Positions 42,217-50,628 of a DNA stretch of 64,000 bases are shown here, one piece after another (the stretch's first letter is position 1; each line of letters starts with the position of its first letter). The notes beneath the pieces are model-generated. The model saw only the letters and a list, made by a program, of their open reading frames with translations, was not told the origin of the DNA and searched no databases. A program made the translations under genes and the position numbers. The DNA is from Myxococcaceae bacterium (GTDB lineage Bacteria > Myxococcota_A > Polyangia > Polyangiales > Ga0077539): contig SCUS01000133.1 in NCBI GenBank assembly GCA_004297725.1, forward strand, positions 1 to 64,000, in the 5' to 3' direction.

Positions 42217-43521
42217 CTACTCGGCGGGGAGGAAGCGGGAGAGCCCCTGGTGCCGCGGGGTGAGCTTGCCGGCCGCGACCACCACCGCGCTCTGAAGCGC
42301 GGCGGGAAGCGCCCCGATGCCGTGCTCGTAGCGCGTCCCGAAGAAGGAGCGGATGAACGGCACCAGCGCCCGGCTGAAGTCGAAGCTCGCGTCGCGAGGC
42401 AGGGCGCACGGCAGGTTGTCCACCGACATGATGGCCACGCCCTCGCCGGTCACCCCGACGGTCGCCTTCCCCGTCGCCGGGTCGTACACGAACGCGGGCT
42501 CGTCGTTCTGCGTGGCCATGACGGTCCACTCGATGCCGCCGTCGATGTCGCAGGCCACGTCGCCGAGGGCCACCGGCAGCGTGCGGTCGCGGTACATCCG
42601 CCGAAGCGTGGAGTCGTCGAGCAGCCGGGGGAAGCGCGCGTCCCAGTAGAGCCCGTTCACCAGCGCGGCGCAGTACGGCAGGTACATCGACCCGACGTTG
42701 AGGTAGCGCTCCGGGTGCGCGAGGTAGCGGGCGAAGTCGAAGCGCCGCGTCCCCGCCGTCACGAAGATCTCCGAGTCCTTCACATGGAGCACCCGCAGCG
42801 TGCGGTCGCCCGGCGAGTCCGTCGGCAGCGCGATGGCCTCGCTCACCGTGCAGGGGATCGCCCCCACCAGCTCGAAGTACTCCAGCGCCCCGTGGGAGAC
42901 GCGCCCCTCGCCGGTGACCGCCACCACGAAGGGAGCGAGCGCCGCGGGGCCCTCCTTGCGAAGCTCGGCGAGCAGCTCCCGGGTGTGCGCCACCATCTCC
43001 GCGAGGTCGTGGTACTCCACCGCGTGACGCAGGCCGGAGAGCGTCGACGGGTGGCCGAGGGCGGCCAGCCGGTGCCCGAGGGTCCAGAGCGTCTCGTGGG
43101 CGCCCGCGAGGCCCGCATAGCGGCCGAAGGCCACCTGGCGCACGCCCGCGTCGTCGACGATCACCTCGTAGTCGATGAGCGTGGCGCCCTGCTTCATGAA
43201 GTGCGCGAGCAGGGGCATGTTGTGCGACTGGCCCTTGATGGTGTGCGAGAAGCACATCACCGCCTGCCCCGGCTTGACCTGCGAGGCCTTGACCTCCTTC
43301 ACCCCGATGATGAAGCGGCAGTCGGTGGCGTCGTCGACCAGCGTCGCGCCCGCGGCGGCGAACTCCGCGTCCTCGATGGCCCGCGTCGGCGAGCGCTCGA
43401 CCCGCACCGCGATGCCCCCGGCCACCAGGCCCCGCACCTCCTGGGGCACCAGCGGAACCCGCCGCTCCCACTTGTTCTTCGTCTCTCGCAGGATCCCGAT
43501 GGCGTCGCGCAGTTCACTCAT
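42217..43521 (-). CDS. Lysine-2-oxoglutarate reductase / alanine-dehydrogenase-fold enzyme
   Basis: 434 aa. The N-terminus IGILRETKNKWERRVPLVPQ is the alanine dehydrogenase/PNT N-terminal domain in its lysine-ketoglutarate reductase form (K-x-x-W-E-R-R-x-P-L). FSHTIKGQSHNMPLL and IDYEVIVDDAGVR also match the first half of aminoadipic semialdehyde synthase. The catalysed reaction would be lysine plus 2-oxoglutarate to saccharopine. No saccharopine dehydrogenase is adjacent. Start chosen at ATG 43521. Convergent with the FG-GAP gene. Substrate not proven; a related oxidoreductase is possible. Confidence 0.75.
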   Translation of the reverse strand: MSELRDAIGILRETKNKWERRVPLVPQEVRGLVAGGIAVRVERSPTRAIEDAEFAAAGATLVDDATDCRFIIGVKEVKASQVKPGQAVMCFSHTIKGQSHNMPLLAHFMKQGATLIDYEVIVDDAGVRQVAFGRYAGLAGAHETLWTLGHRLAALGHPSTLSGLRHAVEYHDLAEMVAHTRELLAELRKEGPAALAPFVVAVTGEGRVSHGALEYFELVGAIPCTVSEAIALPTDSPGDRTLRVLHVKDSEIFVTAGTRRFDFARYLAHPERYLNVGSMYLPYCAALVNGLYWDARFPRLLDDSTLRRMYRDRTLPVALGDVACDIDGGIEWTVMATQNDEPAFVYDPATGKATVGVTGEGVAIMSVDNLPCALPRDASFDFSRALVPFIRSFFGTRYEHGIGALPAALQSAVVVAAGKLTPRHQGLSRFLPAE

Positions 43522-43556
43522 GGCCTCCGGGCCACTGCCAGCGCCCGCGGCTCCGG

Positions 43557-43880
43557 TCAAGAGCCCTGCTTCGTCGCCTCGCGGGCCGCGACCGGGGGGT
43601 GCTCGTGCCCGTGCGCCTCGTCGTGCTCGTGGTCGTGCTCCCCCGCCGCCGCAGCGGGCTTCGCGCCCTGCGGCTTGAGGTTCACCGCCGTGCCCTCGGG
43701 GAGCGACCCGAGCGGCATCCCGAGGAGCTCCTCGGCCATCTCCCGCAGGTCGTGCCGGTGCTCGTGGGGCATCTCGTCTTCGGGCACCTCCACGTCGATG
43801 ACCAGCGACACCTTGCCGGTCACCGCGTCCTGCCGGTAGCGGAGCGTCACCCGACGCCGGTCCTGCCTCCCCTCCTTCAT
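43557..43880 (-). CDS. Small protein with His-rich tail, function unknown
   Basis: 107 aa. The N-terminal 70 residues form one compact domain (VTLRYRQDAVTGKVSLVIDV, EVPEDEMPHEHRHDLREMAE). The tail is rich in His, Asp and Glu (EHDHEHDEAHGHEHPP) and could bind metal. The start overlaps the stop of the upstream gene by 4 nt (ATGA). The short beta-rich domain next to a DUF1257-like partner recalls DUF2997 proteins, but this is a weak resemblance. Confidence 0.6.
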   Translation of the reverse strand: MKEGRQDRRRVTLRYRQDAVTGKVSLVIDVEVPEDEMPHEHRHDLREMAEELLGMPLGSLPEGTAVNLKPQGAKPAAAAGEHDHEHDEAHGHEHPPVAAREATKQGS

Positions 43881-44482
43881 GCCTTCACCACCACCGTGAC
43901 CTCGTAGCCGCCGCGCACGTCGCCGCGCTCGTCGATGCTCTCCACCTCGCCGAGCTGCCTCGCCCGCTCCTCCAGCGCCCGCCGGTACACCCGGTTGAGC
44001 GCCTCCTGCAGCGCCGCGCGCACCGCGGGCTCCTCCCGGGTCAGCGCCGCGGCGTTCTCCGCCTCCAGCTTCGCCCTGGCCTGCGCCTGCTTCGCCTCGA
44101 GCGCCTTCTCCGCGCGCTCCTGGGCCACTGCTTTCGCGCGCGCCTCGTCCGCGGCGTCGCCCTCCTGCACCACCGCCGAACCCTTCGCGCTCACCCTCTC
44201 GTCCGCCGCGCGGCTCACCGTCACCGAGGTCGCCCCCGCGTCGAGCGTCGCGGTCACCCCCCCGAAGACCCGCGTCATGGTCCCGTCGGGCTGCGCCTCC
44301 CACCCCTGCTCCCGAAGCACCTCGCGCAGCGTCGCGCCCATCGCGTCGCCCTGGAGCACCGGCAGCATCCGCACGGCGATGACCACCCGGTCTTCGACGT
44401 GGACGGCGGCCTCCAGGTCGCGCGTGCGCACCGAGCGCCCCAGCGCCTCCCATTCCAGATCGAGCAGCATCCCGCAGGTCAT
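43877..44482 (-). CDS. DUF1257-like protein with central coiled coil
   Basis: About 201 aa. The C-terminal part (ALNRVYRRALEERARQLGEV ... GGYEVTVVVKA) resembles the DUF1257/Ycf35 C-terminus. The N-terminus (LEAAVHVEDRVVIAVRMLPV) is a beta-alpha domain. A long charged helix (EARAKAVAQERAEKALEAKQ) lies between them. In other genomes DUF1257 and DUF2997 proteins are encoded beside AAA ATPases in modular NTP-dependent systems; no ATPase is seen here. Start uncertain: ATG 44482, or ATG 44470 giving MLLDLEWEALG. Confidence 0.5.
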   Translation of the reverse strand: MTCGMLLDLEWEALGRSVRTRDLEAAVHVEDRVVIAVRMLPVLQGDAMGATLREVLREQGWEAQPDGTMTRVFGGVTATLDAGATSVTVSRAADERVSAKGSAVVQEGDAADEARAKAVAQERAEKALEAKQAQARAKLEAENAAALTREEPAVRAALQEALNRVYRRALEERARQLGEVESIDERGDVRGGYEVTVVVKA

Positions 44483-44558
44483 GACGAGTGCCCATCGCGG
44501 TACCACGCGCCCGCCGGTCTCGCACCCCCCCGGATGGTGCTGCCGCCCCGTCTCACGG

Positions 44559-44564
44559 TAGACA
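44559..44564 (+). promoter_or_regulatory. -10-like hexamer of the YhhQ gene
   Basis: GGTAGACAGCGCGC places TAGACA 9 nt before the ATG at 44574, without a Shine-Dalgarno. The same hexamer occurs in the predicted acnA promoter. No good -35 was found. Confidence 0.4.
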
Positions 44565-44573
44565 GCGCGCACC

Positions 44574-45269
44574 ATGGCCGACGATCCCACCCGCCCAGTC
44601 GCCCCGCGCTTCCGCTACTTCGACCTCATCGTCGGGGTCTTCGTCACGGCGCTGATCACCAGCAACCTCGTGTCGGCCAAGGTCGCGCAGTTCGGCCCCT
44701 TCAAGCTCGGCTGCGGGATCTTCGTCTTCCCGATCTCGTACATCTTCGGCGACGTCCTCACGGAGGTCTACGGCTACGCCCGCAGCCGCAGCGTCATCTG
44801 GATCGGCTTCGCCTGCGGGGTGCTCACCTCCGCGGTCTTCGTGGTGGCCGACCTGATGCCCCCGGCCCCCGACTGGCCCCACCAGGCGGCCTTCCACACC
44901 ATCCTGGGGCAGCTCCCCCGGGTGGTGGCCGCGAGCCTCGTGGCCTACGTGGTGGGCGAGTTCTTCAACAGCTTCGTGCTGGCGCGCATGAAGGTGATGA
45001 CCCGCGGGCGGCACCTGTGGATGCGCACCATCGGATCGACCGTGGTGGGCCAAGGGGTCGACAGCGCGGTCTTCTACCCGCTCGCCTTCTTCGGCCTCTG
45101 GAGCACCTCGACGATCGTCGATGTCGCCTGGCACAACTACCTGATCAAGGTCGCCGTGGAGACGCTGTTCACCCCGCTGACCTACGTCGTCGTGAACTAC
45201 CTGAAGCGCGCCGAACACGAGGACGCGTTCGACACCGACACGGACTTCAATCCGCTCAAGCTGTCGTAG
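44574..45269 (+). CDS. yhhQ: Queuosine precursor transporter (YhhQ family)
   Basis: 231 aa with about six membrane spans. Family hallmarks are visible: TSNLVSAKV, FPISYIFGDVLTEVYGYARS, VVGEFFNSFVLARMK and the WMRTIGSTVVGQGVDSAVFY segment. It imports preQ0/preQ1 or a related 7-deazaguanine for synthesis of queuosine in tRNA. No queuosine-synthesis gene is nearby. The ATG at 44574 is 91 bp from the divergent DUF1257-like gene. Confidence 0.92.
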   Translation: MADDPTRPVAPRFRYFDLIVGVFVTALITSNLVSAKVAQFGPFKLGCGIFVFPISYIFGDVLTEVYGYARSRSVIWIGFACGVLTSAVFVVADLMPPAPDWPHQAAFHTILGQLPRVVAASLVAYVVGEFFNSFVLARMKVMTRGRHLWMRTIGSTVVGQGVDSAVFYPLAFFGLWSTSTIVDVAWHNYLIKVAVETLFTPLTYVVVNYLKRAEHEDAFDTDTDFNPLKLS

Positions 45270-45332
45270 GGCTGATTCGGGGGGAGAGAGGGAGCGCGGA
45301 CGGGATCACCGCCCGCGTCGGGGAGGGAACGG

Positions 45333-46454
45333 TCAGTGCGGAGCGCCGCCGGCGCCCTGCTGCTGGAGCTGGCGACGGAGCTGCTCCATCACCTCCGGCG
45401 GAATCTGCGGAGACCCGCCGCCGGGGCCGCCCATGGGCATGCCCATCGGGGCCGCCGCGGGGGCCGCAGGCGCCGAGGCATCCGCCGCCGTGCCGCCGTC
45501 CGTCGGGAGCGGCGCCTGGAAGGCGGTCACCGCGGGGTTGACCGAGTCGGCCATGGCGCGCGTCACGACGAACACCGTGTCGGTGCCCTCGCGCTGGGCG
45601 AAGGACTCGTTGTCGCCGCTGTTGTTGCCGAGGCGCACGGTGACGGTCTGCGCCGCCGCGTCGCCGCCGCCGGTGGTGAGCGTGACGCGCGGGCTGTCCG
45701 CGGCCACGCCGCTGGTCGCCCCCTCGGCGGCGAAGTCCGTCGCGCGAAGGTTGGCCACCGAGTCGACCAGCGAGCCCACGCGGGCGGTGTCGAGGCGCTC
45801 GACGGTGGTGCCCGGCGCGGCGGACCAGGTCTCGCCGTTGCGGGTGAAGCGGAAGGTGCCGTTGCGGTTGACCCACTCCACCGACTGCACGCTCTCGCGG
45901 CTGGCGTGGGTGATCTCCCGGTTGCGCCAGTCGCGGGCCTCGCGCTGCACCATCGAGGTGATCGACTGATCGACCTCGAAGGTCTCCGGCCGGCTGGGGA
46001 CGCGCACCGCGGTGCCCGCCCCGACGGAGGCCCCGACGAAGAGGTCCACCACGACGCCCGACCCGGCCTTCAGCGTCACGCGGGTGGCGTGCGCGTCGTC
46101 GACCTCGAAGGCCGCGTGGCTCCCCGCGCTGCGGGCGCGGACCATGGTGACCTTCATGTTGGCGAAGCGGTCGACGAGGTCTTCCACGGCGCGCGCCTCG
46201 GTGGGCCCGCGCCCCGGCGCGGTCATCACCCAGGCCCCTGCCCGCTTCTCCAGCTCGATGGTGCGCTGACCCTCCGGCCCGGACGACCGGTGGATGGTCA
46301 CGTGGTCGATGCGCGCCGCGTCGACCCGCGACCACGGGTTGCTCGCCGTCGCCGTGCTGGACGAGTCCGGCGACTGCGGGCGGTAGACGTACGCGGTCGC
46401 CGCGCCCAACACCACCAGCACTGCCAGACCGATCCCGATGCCCTTGGAGTTCAT
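45333..46454 (-). CDS. DUF4340 membrane-anchored protein
   Basis: 373 aa. One N-terminal span (GIGIGLAVLVVLGAATAYVY) anchors a periplasmic beta-rich region. The tandem modules (VTIHRSSGPEGQRTIELEKR, GAWVMTAPGRGPTEARAV and VEWVNRNGTFRFTRNGETWS) fit DUF4340. Its C-terminus is a Gly/Pro/Gln-rich tail ending GAGGAPH. DUF4340 genes regularly follow gldG-like genes, as here, 29 bp downstream. It probably works with the exporter at the membrane. Confidence 0.82.
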   Translation of the reverse strand: MNSKGIGIGLAVLVVLGAATAYVYRPQSPDSSSTATASNPWSRVDAARIDHVTIHRSSGPEGQRTIELEKRAGAWVMTAPGRGPTEARAVEDLVDRFANMKVTMVRARSAGSHAAFEVDDAHATRVTLKAGSGVVVDLFVGASVGAGTAVRVPSRPETFEVDQSITSMVQREARDWRNREITHASRESVQSVEWVNRNGTFRFTRNGETWSAAPGTTVERLDTARVGSLVDSVANLRATDFAAEGATSGVAADSPRVTLTTGGGDAAAQTVTVRLGNNSGDNESFAQREGTDTVFVVTRAMADSVNPAVTAFQAPLPTDGGTAADASAPAAPAAAPMGMPMGGPGGGSPQIPPEVMEQLRRQLQQQGAGGAPH

Positions 46455-46483
46455 TGGCTCTTTCGTTCCTGCCGTAGTGATGA

Positions 46484-48124
46484 CTAGAGGGTGATCTCGG
46501 CGCGCTTGCGGGCGCGCAGAGACATCAGCACCACGCCCAGCACGCCCACGAGCAGCGGGAGGCCGATGATGCTGCCCCACTTGAAGAGCTGCTTCCTGGT
46601 GTCGGTCACCGCCTGGAGGCTCGGCTCGGAGACGTCCTTCGCGCGCACCGCGAGGAGGTCCGGGTCCTGGCTCAGCCAGTCGAAGACGTTGAGCAGCATC
46701 TGCACGTTGGTGGGCATCCCGTTCTGCAGCGGCGCGATCGCGCGCAGCTGGTCGATGTGGAACACCTTGCCCGAGCCCACCACCAGCAGCCGCGCCGGGT
46801 GCTCGCGCGTGGCGTGCGCCGGGGGATGGTCCGTGTCGTTGCCCGCGAAGGCGCTGCGGAGCTGACCCTCGAGGGCGGCGGCGACCACGTACGAGCCGCG
46901 CGCGTTGCCGAAGATCTGCTGCCGGCGCTGGAGCAGCTCGAGCGCGTCGAGCTCGAAGTTCTCGCGCTGGAGCACCGAGCGGTCGCTGGTGCGGCCGACC
47001 TCGGTCAGCACCGTGCCGTGCTCGCGAGCGCGGGTGGTGTTGAGCGTGAGCGACGAGACGAACGGGAAGATCACGCCCGGGAGGCGGAAGACCGCCGGGT
47101 GCGCCGTGTCGATGCCGGCGCCGCCCACGTCACGCCGCGCCGCCAGGGCGGGGTAGGTGAACATCGGGATGCGCGCCCGGCCCTGCTCGATCTCCTGGAT
47201 CGAGTCGCTGGCCTGGAAGTCGAGCACCACGTCGGGGTTGATGGTGACGCCGTAGCCGTCGAGCAGGCCGTTGAGGTTGTGCTCCGCGCGCGCCGCCGTC
47301 GGCCGCGTGTCCGAGCCCGTGATGTTGGTGCCGCCCGCGAACACCGCGACCGAGCCGCCGCGCATCAGGTACGAGTTGATGCGACGGAGCTCGCGCTCCT
47401 CGATGCGGCGCGACGGGCCCATGATGACCAGGCCCTTGATGTCGCTGGGGACCTCGTCCTCGCCGCCGTGCAGGTCGATGGTGCGCGTGGTGTACCCGAG
47501 GTGCGCCTCCTGGAGGATGCGCGAGAGGTACGGGAGCGCGGTCTCCGGCGAGCCCTCCTCGTGGCCCGTGAGGAAGCCGATCGCCCGCTCGGGGTCGATC
47601 ATCTTCTTCACGATGGAGGTGATCTGGTACTCCATGCCCTCGACGCCGGGGTTCACGAAGGCGATCTGCTCGGTCGAGCGCAGGTACGAGAAGGTCACGC
47701 AGCGGAAGACCTCGGCGAGGTTCGCCTGGTCGGACGCGGTGTTCACGGTCTGGAGCACCCGCTTGGTGCAGCTCGCGGCCTCCGCCTGACGCTTGCGCTC
47801 GTCGTTGTCCGTGCGCACCCAGCGGACCTCGAGGCGGCCGCGGCTGGCGGCGACGTACTCGTCGAGCTGCTCGCGCAGCAGGCGCTCGTCGTCGTTGGCC
47901 GGGGCGGGCTGATCCGGGGTCCAGTAGATGGTGATGGTGAGGTTGTCGGTGAGGCGGCCGAGCGTGCGGCGCGTGCCCTGCGACAGCGAGTAGAGGCCCC
48001 GCTTGGTGAGGTCGAGGCGCGCGTGGAGCACCTTCACCGCGAGCACGTTGAGGAGCACCACCGCGACGATGGCGATGGCGACGAAGGCGCCGGTCTGGGC
48101 GCGGGCTTGACTACGACGTTCCAT
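46484..48124 (-). CDS. gldG: GldG-like ABC-exporter auxiliary protein
   Basis: 546 aa. Membrane span near the N-terminus (VAIAIVAVVLLNVLAVKVL), then a large periplasmic domain of the GldG/ABC_transp_aux type: LYSLSQGTRRTLGRLTDNLT, IGFLTGHEEG, LVIMGPSRRIEERELRRINS, GGSVAVFAGG. A second span lies at the C-terminus (WGSIIGLPLLVGVLGVVLM). In Bacteroidetes GldA/F/G form an ABC complex needed for gliding; outside that phylum the complex has broader, poorly defined roles. It lies 3 bp downstream of the permease gene. Confidence 0.85.
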   Translation of the reverse strand: MERRSQARAQTGAFVAIAIVAVVLLNVLAVKVLHARLDLTKRGLYSLSQGTRRTLGRLTDNLTITIYWTPDQPAPANDDERLLREQLDEYVAASRGRLEVRWVRTDNDERKRQAEAASCTKRVLQTVNTASDQANLAEVFRCVTFSYLRSTEQIAFVNPGVEGMEYQITSIVKKMIDPERAIGFLTGHEEGSPETALPYLSRILQEAHLGYTTRTIDLHGGEDEVPSDIKGLVIMGPSRRIEERELRRINSYLMRGGSVAVFAGGTNITGSDTRPTAARAEHNLNGLLDGYGVTINPDVVLDFQASDSIQEIEQGRARIPMFTYPALAARRDVGGAGIDTAHPAVFRLPGVIFPFVSSLTLNTTRAREHGTVLTEVGRTSDRSVLQRENFELDALELLQRRQQIFGNARGSYVVAAALEGQLRSAFAGNDTDHPPAHATREHPARLLVVGSGKVFHIDQLRAIAPLQNGMPTNVQMLLNVFDWLSQDPDLLAVRAKDVSEPSLQAVTDTRKQLFKWGSIIGLPLLVGVLGVVLMSLRARKRAEITL

Positions 48125-48127
48125 GGA

Positions 48128-48913
48128 TCAGCTCCACCGCCGGCTCTCGAGGGAGCGCGCGGTCGCCAGCAAGCAGATGAAGATCACGCTGCAGAAGTAG
48201 ATGATGTTGCGGGCGTCGATGACCCCGCGGGCGATGCTGGCGAAGTGGTAGTCGGGGCAGAGGTACTCGATCACCGACGCCGCGCCGCCGAAGAAGATCA
48301 GCGCCTTGTTCATGAGGAAGAACACCGCGCCGACGATGAAGCTCACGAAGAACGCCGTGATCTGGTCCTTGGTGAAGGAGCTGACCATGACGCCGAAGGA
48401 GATGTACGCCGCGCCGCCGAGGAGCAGGCCGAGGTAGCCGCCGGCCACCGGGCCCCAGTCGAGCTCGCCCATGCGCGAGATGATCACCGGGTAGCTGAAG
48501 GTGCCGACGATGCAGACCGCGAGCAGCCCGAGCGCGCCGAAGAACTTCCCGAGGATGACCTCCCAGTCGCGCACCGGCTGCGTGATGAGCATCTCCAGGG
48601 TGCCCGTGCGGGACTCCTCGGCGAAGGTGCGCATCGCGATGGCCGGGCAGATGAGGGGCAGCAGCCAGGAGATGCTGTTGAACATCGGCTGCAGCGTGGC
48701 CTTCCCCAGCGTCAGGAACGCGAAGGGGATGAAGAACAGGAAGCCCACCAGGAGCAGGAACATCCCGATCACGATGTAGCCGAGCGGCGAGGAGAAGTAC
48801 GAGACGAACTCCCGCCGCGCGATCGCCAGGGTGTTGTTGAGCGGCGTCCCGATGGAGCCGCGAGCCAGGACGCTCGCGGCCTTGGTCGCCGTGGTCGTTT
48901 CCGTATCAGACAT
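48128..48913 (-). CDS. gldF: GldF-like ABC transporter permease
   Basis: 261 aa with six predicted membrane spans, of the ABC-2 permease type. Features: ARREFVSYFSSPLGYIVIGM, the coupling-helix region AMRTFAEESRTGTLEMLITQ, and LGKFFGALGLLAVCIVG. Start ATG 48913 overlaps the ATPase stop by 8 nt. It partners with the upstream ATPase and the downstream GldG-like protein. Confidence 0.87.
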   Translation of the reverse strand: MSDTETTTATKAASVLARGSIGTPLNNTLAIARREFVSYFSSPLGYIVIGMFLLLVGFLFFIPFAFLTLGKATLQPMFNSISWLLPLICPAIAMRTFAEESRTGTLEMLITQPVRDWEVILGKFFGALGLLAVCIVGTFSYPVIISRMGELDWGPVAGGYLGLLLGGAAYISFGVMVSSFTKDQITAFFVSFIVGAVFFLMNKALIFFGGAASVIEYLCPDYHFASIARGVIDARNIIYFCSVIFICLLATARSLESRRWS

Positions 48914-49949
48914 CGCTGGATGACTCCTTCGTCGCCGCGCTCGTATCCGAAGCCTTGGAGCCCGCGTTACGCCGCGGCGCCCCCTCACCGACCGTCAACT
49001 GACGGAAGACCTCCTCGAGCTGCACCGCCTCGCGACGCAGCTCCAGCAGGTCCCACTTGTTCTCCACGGCCATGCGGAAGAACTCCCGGCGCTGGTCGCC
49101 GGAGCCCTTCACGCTCACCTCGAGGGTCGTCGCCCGGTCGTCGCCCGGCAGCTCGCGCACGACGGCACCCGCCGCGACACGCTTGACCGCCTCGATCACC
49201 GGCCCCGACTTGCGCACCGACTCGTCCTTGCCGGCGTCGATGGCGAGCACGTACTTCACGCTGCCGCTCTTGGCCGCGAGCTCGTCCGGCGCGCCGTCCG
49301 CCACGATCTTGCCGCGGTTGACGATGAGCACCCGGGCGCAGGCCTCCTTGACCTCCGCGAGGTCGTGCGTGGAGAGCATGATCGTGCGCGTCTTGCCGAT
49401 CTCCTTGATGTACGAGATGACCTCCGCGCTCTCGTTGGGGTCGAGGTCGGCGGTGGGCTCGTCGAGGATCAGGATCGGCGGGTCGTGGATGAGCGCCTGC
49501 GCCAGGCCCACGCGCTGCCGGTAGCCGTAGGAGAGCTCGTTGATGGTCTTGCCGAGCACGTCCTTGAGCCCGCAGATCTCGACCACCTCCCTGATCTTCG
49601 CGCGGCGCTGGTCCCTCGCGATCGCCCGCAGGTCGGCCGCGAACTCCAGGTACTCGACCACGCCCATCTCGGGGTAGAGCGACGCGCGCTGCGGGAGGTA
49701 CCCGAGCACCGAGCGCACCGAGAGCGGGTCGTCGAACACGTCGAACCCGCCCACCTTCGCCGTCCCCTCGGAGGGCGAGATGAAGCAGGTCAGGATCTTC
49801 ATCGTCGTGGACTTCCCCGCCCCGTTGGGCCCGAGGAACCCGACCACCTCTCCCCGGCGGATCTCGAAGCTGATGCGGTCGACGGCGCGCTGGGCGCCGT
49901 AGACCTTCGACAGCTCTCGGGTCTCGATCATCACGTCACTGGTCGCCAT
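48906..49949 (-). CDS. gldA: GldA-like ABC transporter ATP-binding protein
   Basis: 347 aa. ABC ATPase with Walker A GPNGAGKSTTMK, Walker B ILILDEPTADLDP and switch His in LSTHDLAEV. The signature is LSYGYRQRVGLAQALI instead of LSGGQ, a known variant in ABC-2 exporters. The C-terminal 100 residues form an extra domain plus a Ser/Thr-rich tail. It heads the four-gene exporter operon (gldA-gldF-gldG-DUF4340). Confidence 0.88.
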   Translation of the reverse strand: MATSDVMIETRELSKVYGAQRAVDRISFEIRRGEVVGFLGPNGAGKSTTMKILTCFISPSEGTAKVGGFDVFDDPLSVRSVLGYLPQRASLYPEMGVVEYLEFAADLRAIARDQRRAKIREVVEICGLKDVLGKTINELSYGYRQRVGLAQALIHDPPILILDEPTADLDPNESAEVISYIKEIGKTRTIMLSTHDLAEVKEACARVLIVNRGKIVADGAPDELAAKSGSVKYVLAIDAGKDESVRKSGPVIEAVKRVAAGAVVRELPGDDRATTLEVSVKGSGDQRREFFRMAVENKWDLLELRREAVQLEEVFRQLTVGEGAPRRNAGSKASDTSAATKESSSDV

Positions 49950-50126
49950 TCGATCTATGCCTTCGGTGAAGCCAACATTTCGCCGTCGCCCCGGCGGGCG
50001 CGCATCCTAGTCAGCGAGTCTTGCAAGTCAACGAGGGAGAAAACTCCCGGCGCGCGCGTCGAACCCCCTTGGATTCATGGATATTCCCGCGCCCTGCGAC
50101 CCCCAAGCGGCGTTAGCCTCCCGGAC

Positions 50127-50540
50127 ATGTTCCGCTACGAACGCCCGGTGCGCTTCGCCGAGGTCGACGCCGCCCGCATCGTCTTCTTCGCCCGCTACCT
50201 CGACTTCTGCCACGACGCCCTCGAGGCCCTCTTCGCCGCGCTCCCCGGCGGCTACCCCCAGCTCACCATGGTGCGCGGCGTCGGCATCCCCTCGGTGCAC
50301 ATCGAGGCCGACTACAAGGCCCCGCTGCGCTACGGAGACACCGCCCTCATCGACGTCTCCGTCGAGCGCATCGGCGCCCGCTCGGTCACCTTCCGCCACG
50401 CCCTCTCCCGCGGGGCCGACGGCGTCCTCTGCGCCTCCATCCGTCAGGTCGTGGTGCTCTGCCGCCTCGACGAGCTCGCTCCCGTCGACATCCCCGACGA
50501 CGTACGCGCGCTGCTCTCCCAGCACCTGTCTTTACCCTGA
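50127..50540 (+). CDS. 4-hydroxybenzoyl-CoA-type acyl-CoA thioesterase
   Basis: 137 aa with a single hotdog fold. The motif VRFAEVDAARIVFFARYLDF carries the catalytic Asp and the Y-x-D/F helix of the 4HBT family (YbgC/FadM type). The substrate is probably an acyl-CoA. Start ATG 50127; TAGCCT lies 7 nt upstream with no Shine-Dalgarno. The stop codon lies inside a hairpin (see the terminator feature). Confidence 0.85.
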   Translation: MFRYERPVRFAEVDAARIVFFARYLDFCHDALEALFAALPGGYPQLTMVRGVGIPSVHIEADYKAPLRYGDTALIDVSVERIGARSVTFRHALSRGADGVLCASIRQVVVLCRLDELAPVDIPDDVRALLSQHLSLP

Positions 50541-50549
50541 CGGGTAAAG
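50530..50549 (+). terminator. Hairpin overlapping the thioesterase stop codon
   Basis: CTTTACCC (50530-50537) pairs with GGGTAAAG (50542-50549) around TGAC. The stop codon TGA (50538-50540) is in the loop. The stem is less GC-rich than its surroundings and perfect. It could be a terminator or an operator for the gene at 50629. Confidence 0.45.
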
Positions 50550-50628
50550 CCCCGGCCCCCCCCTCCGAGACCCGCGGATCTCTCGCCGCGAGGGCGCCCC
50601 GCGGGTACACTGCGCCGCAGACCCCGCG

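Noticed and set aside
43557..44482. Complete FtsH/MoxR-type ternary conflict system
   Set aside because: No ATPase, vWA or protease gene is present near the pair.
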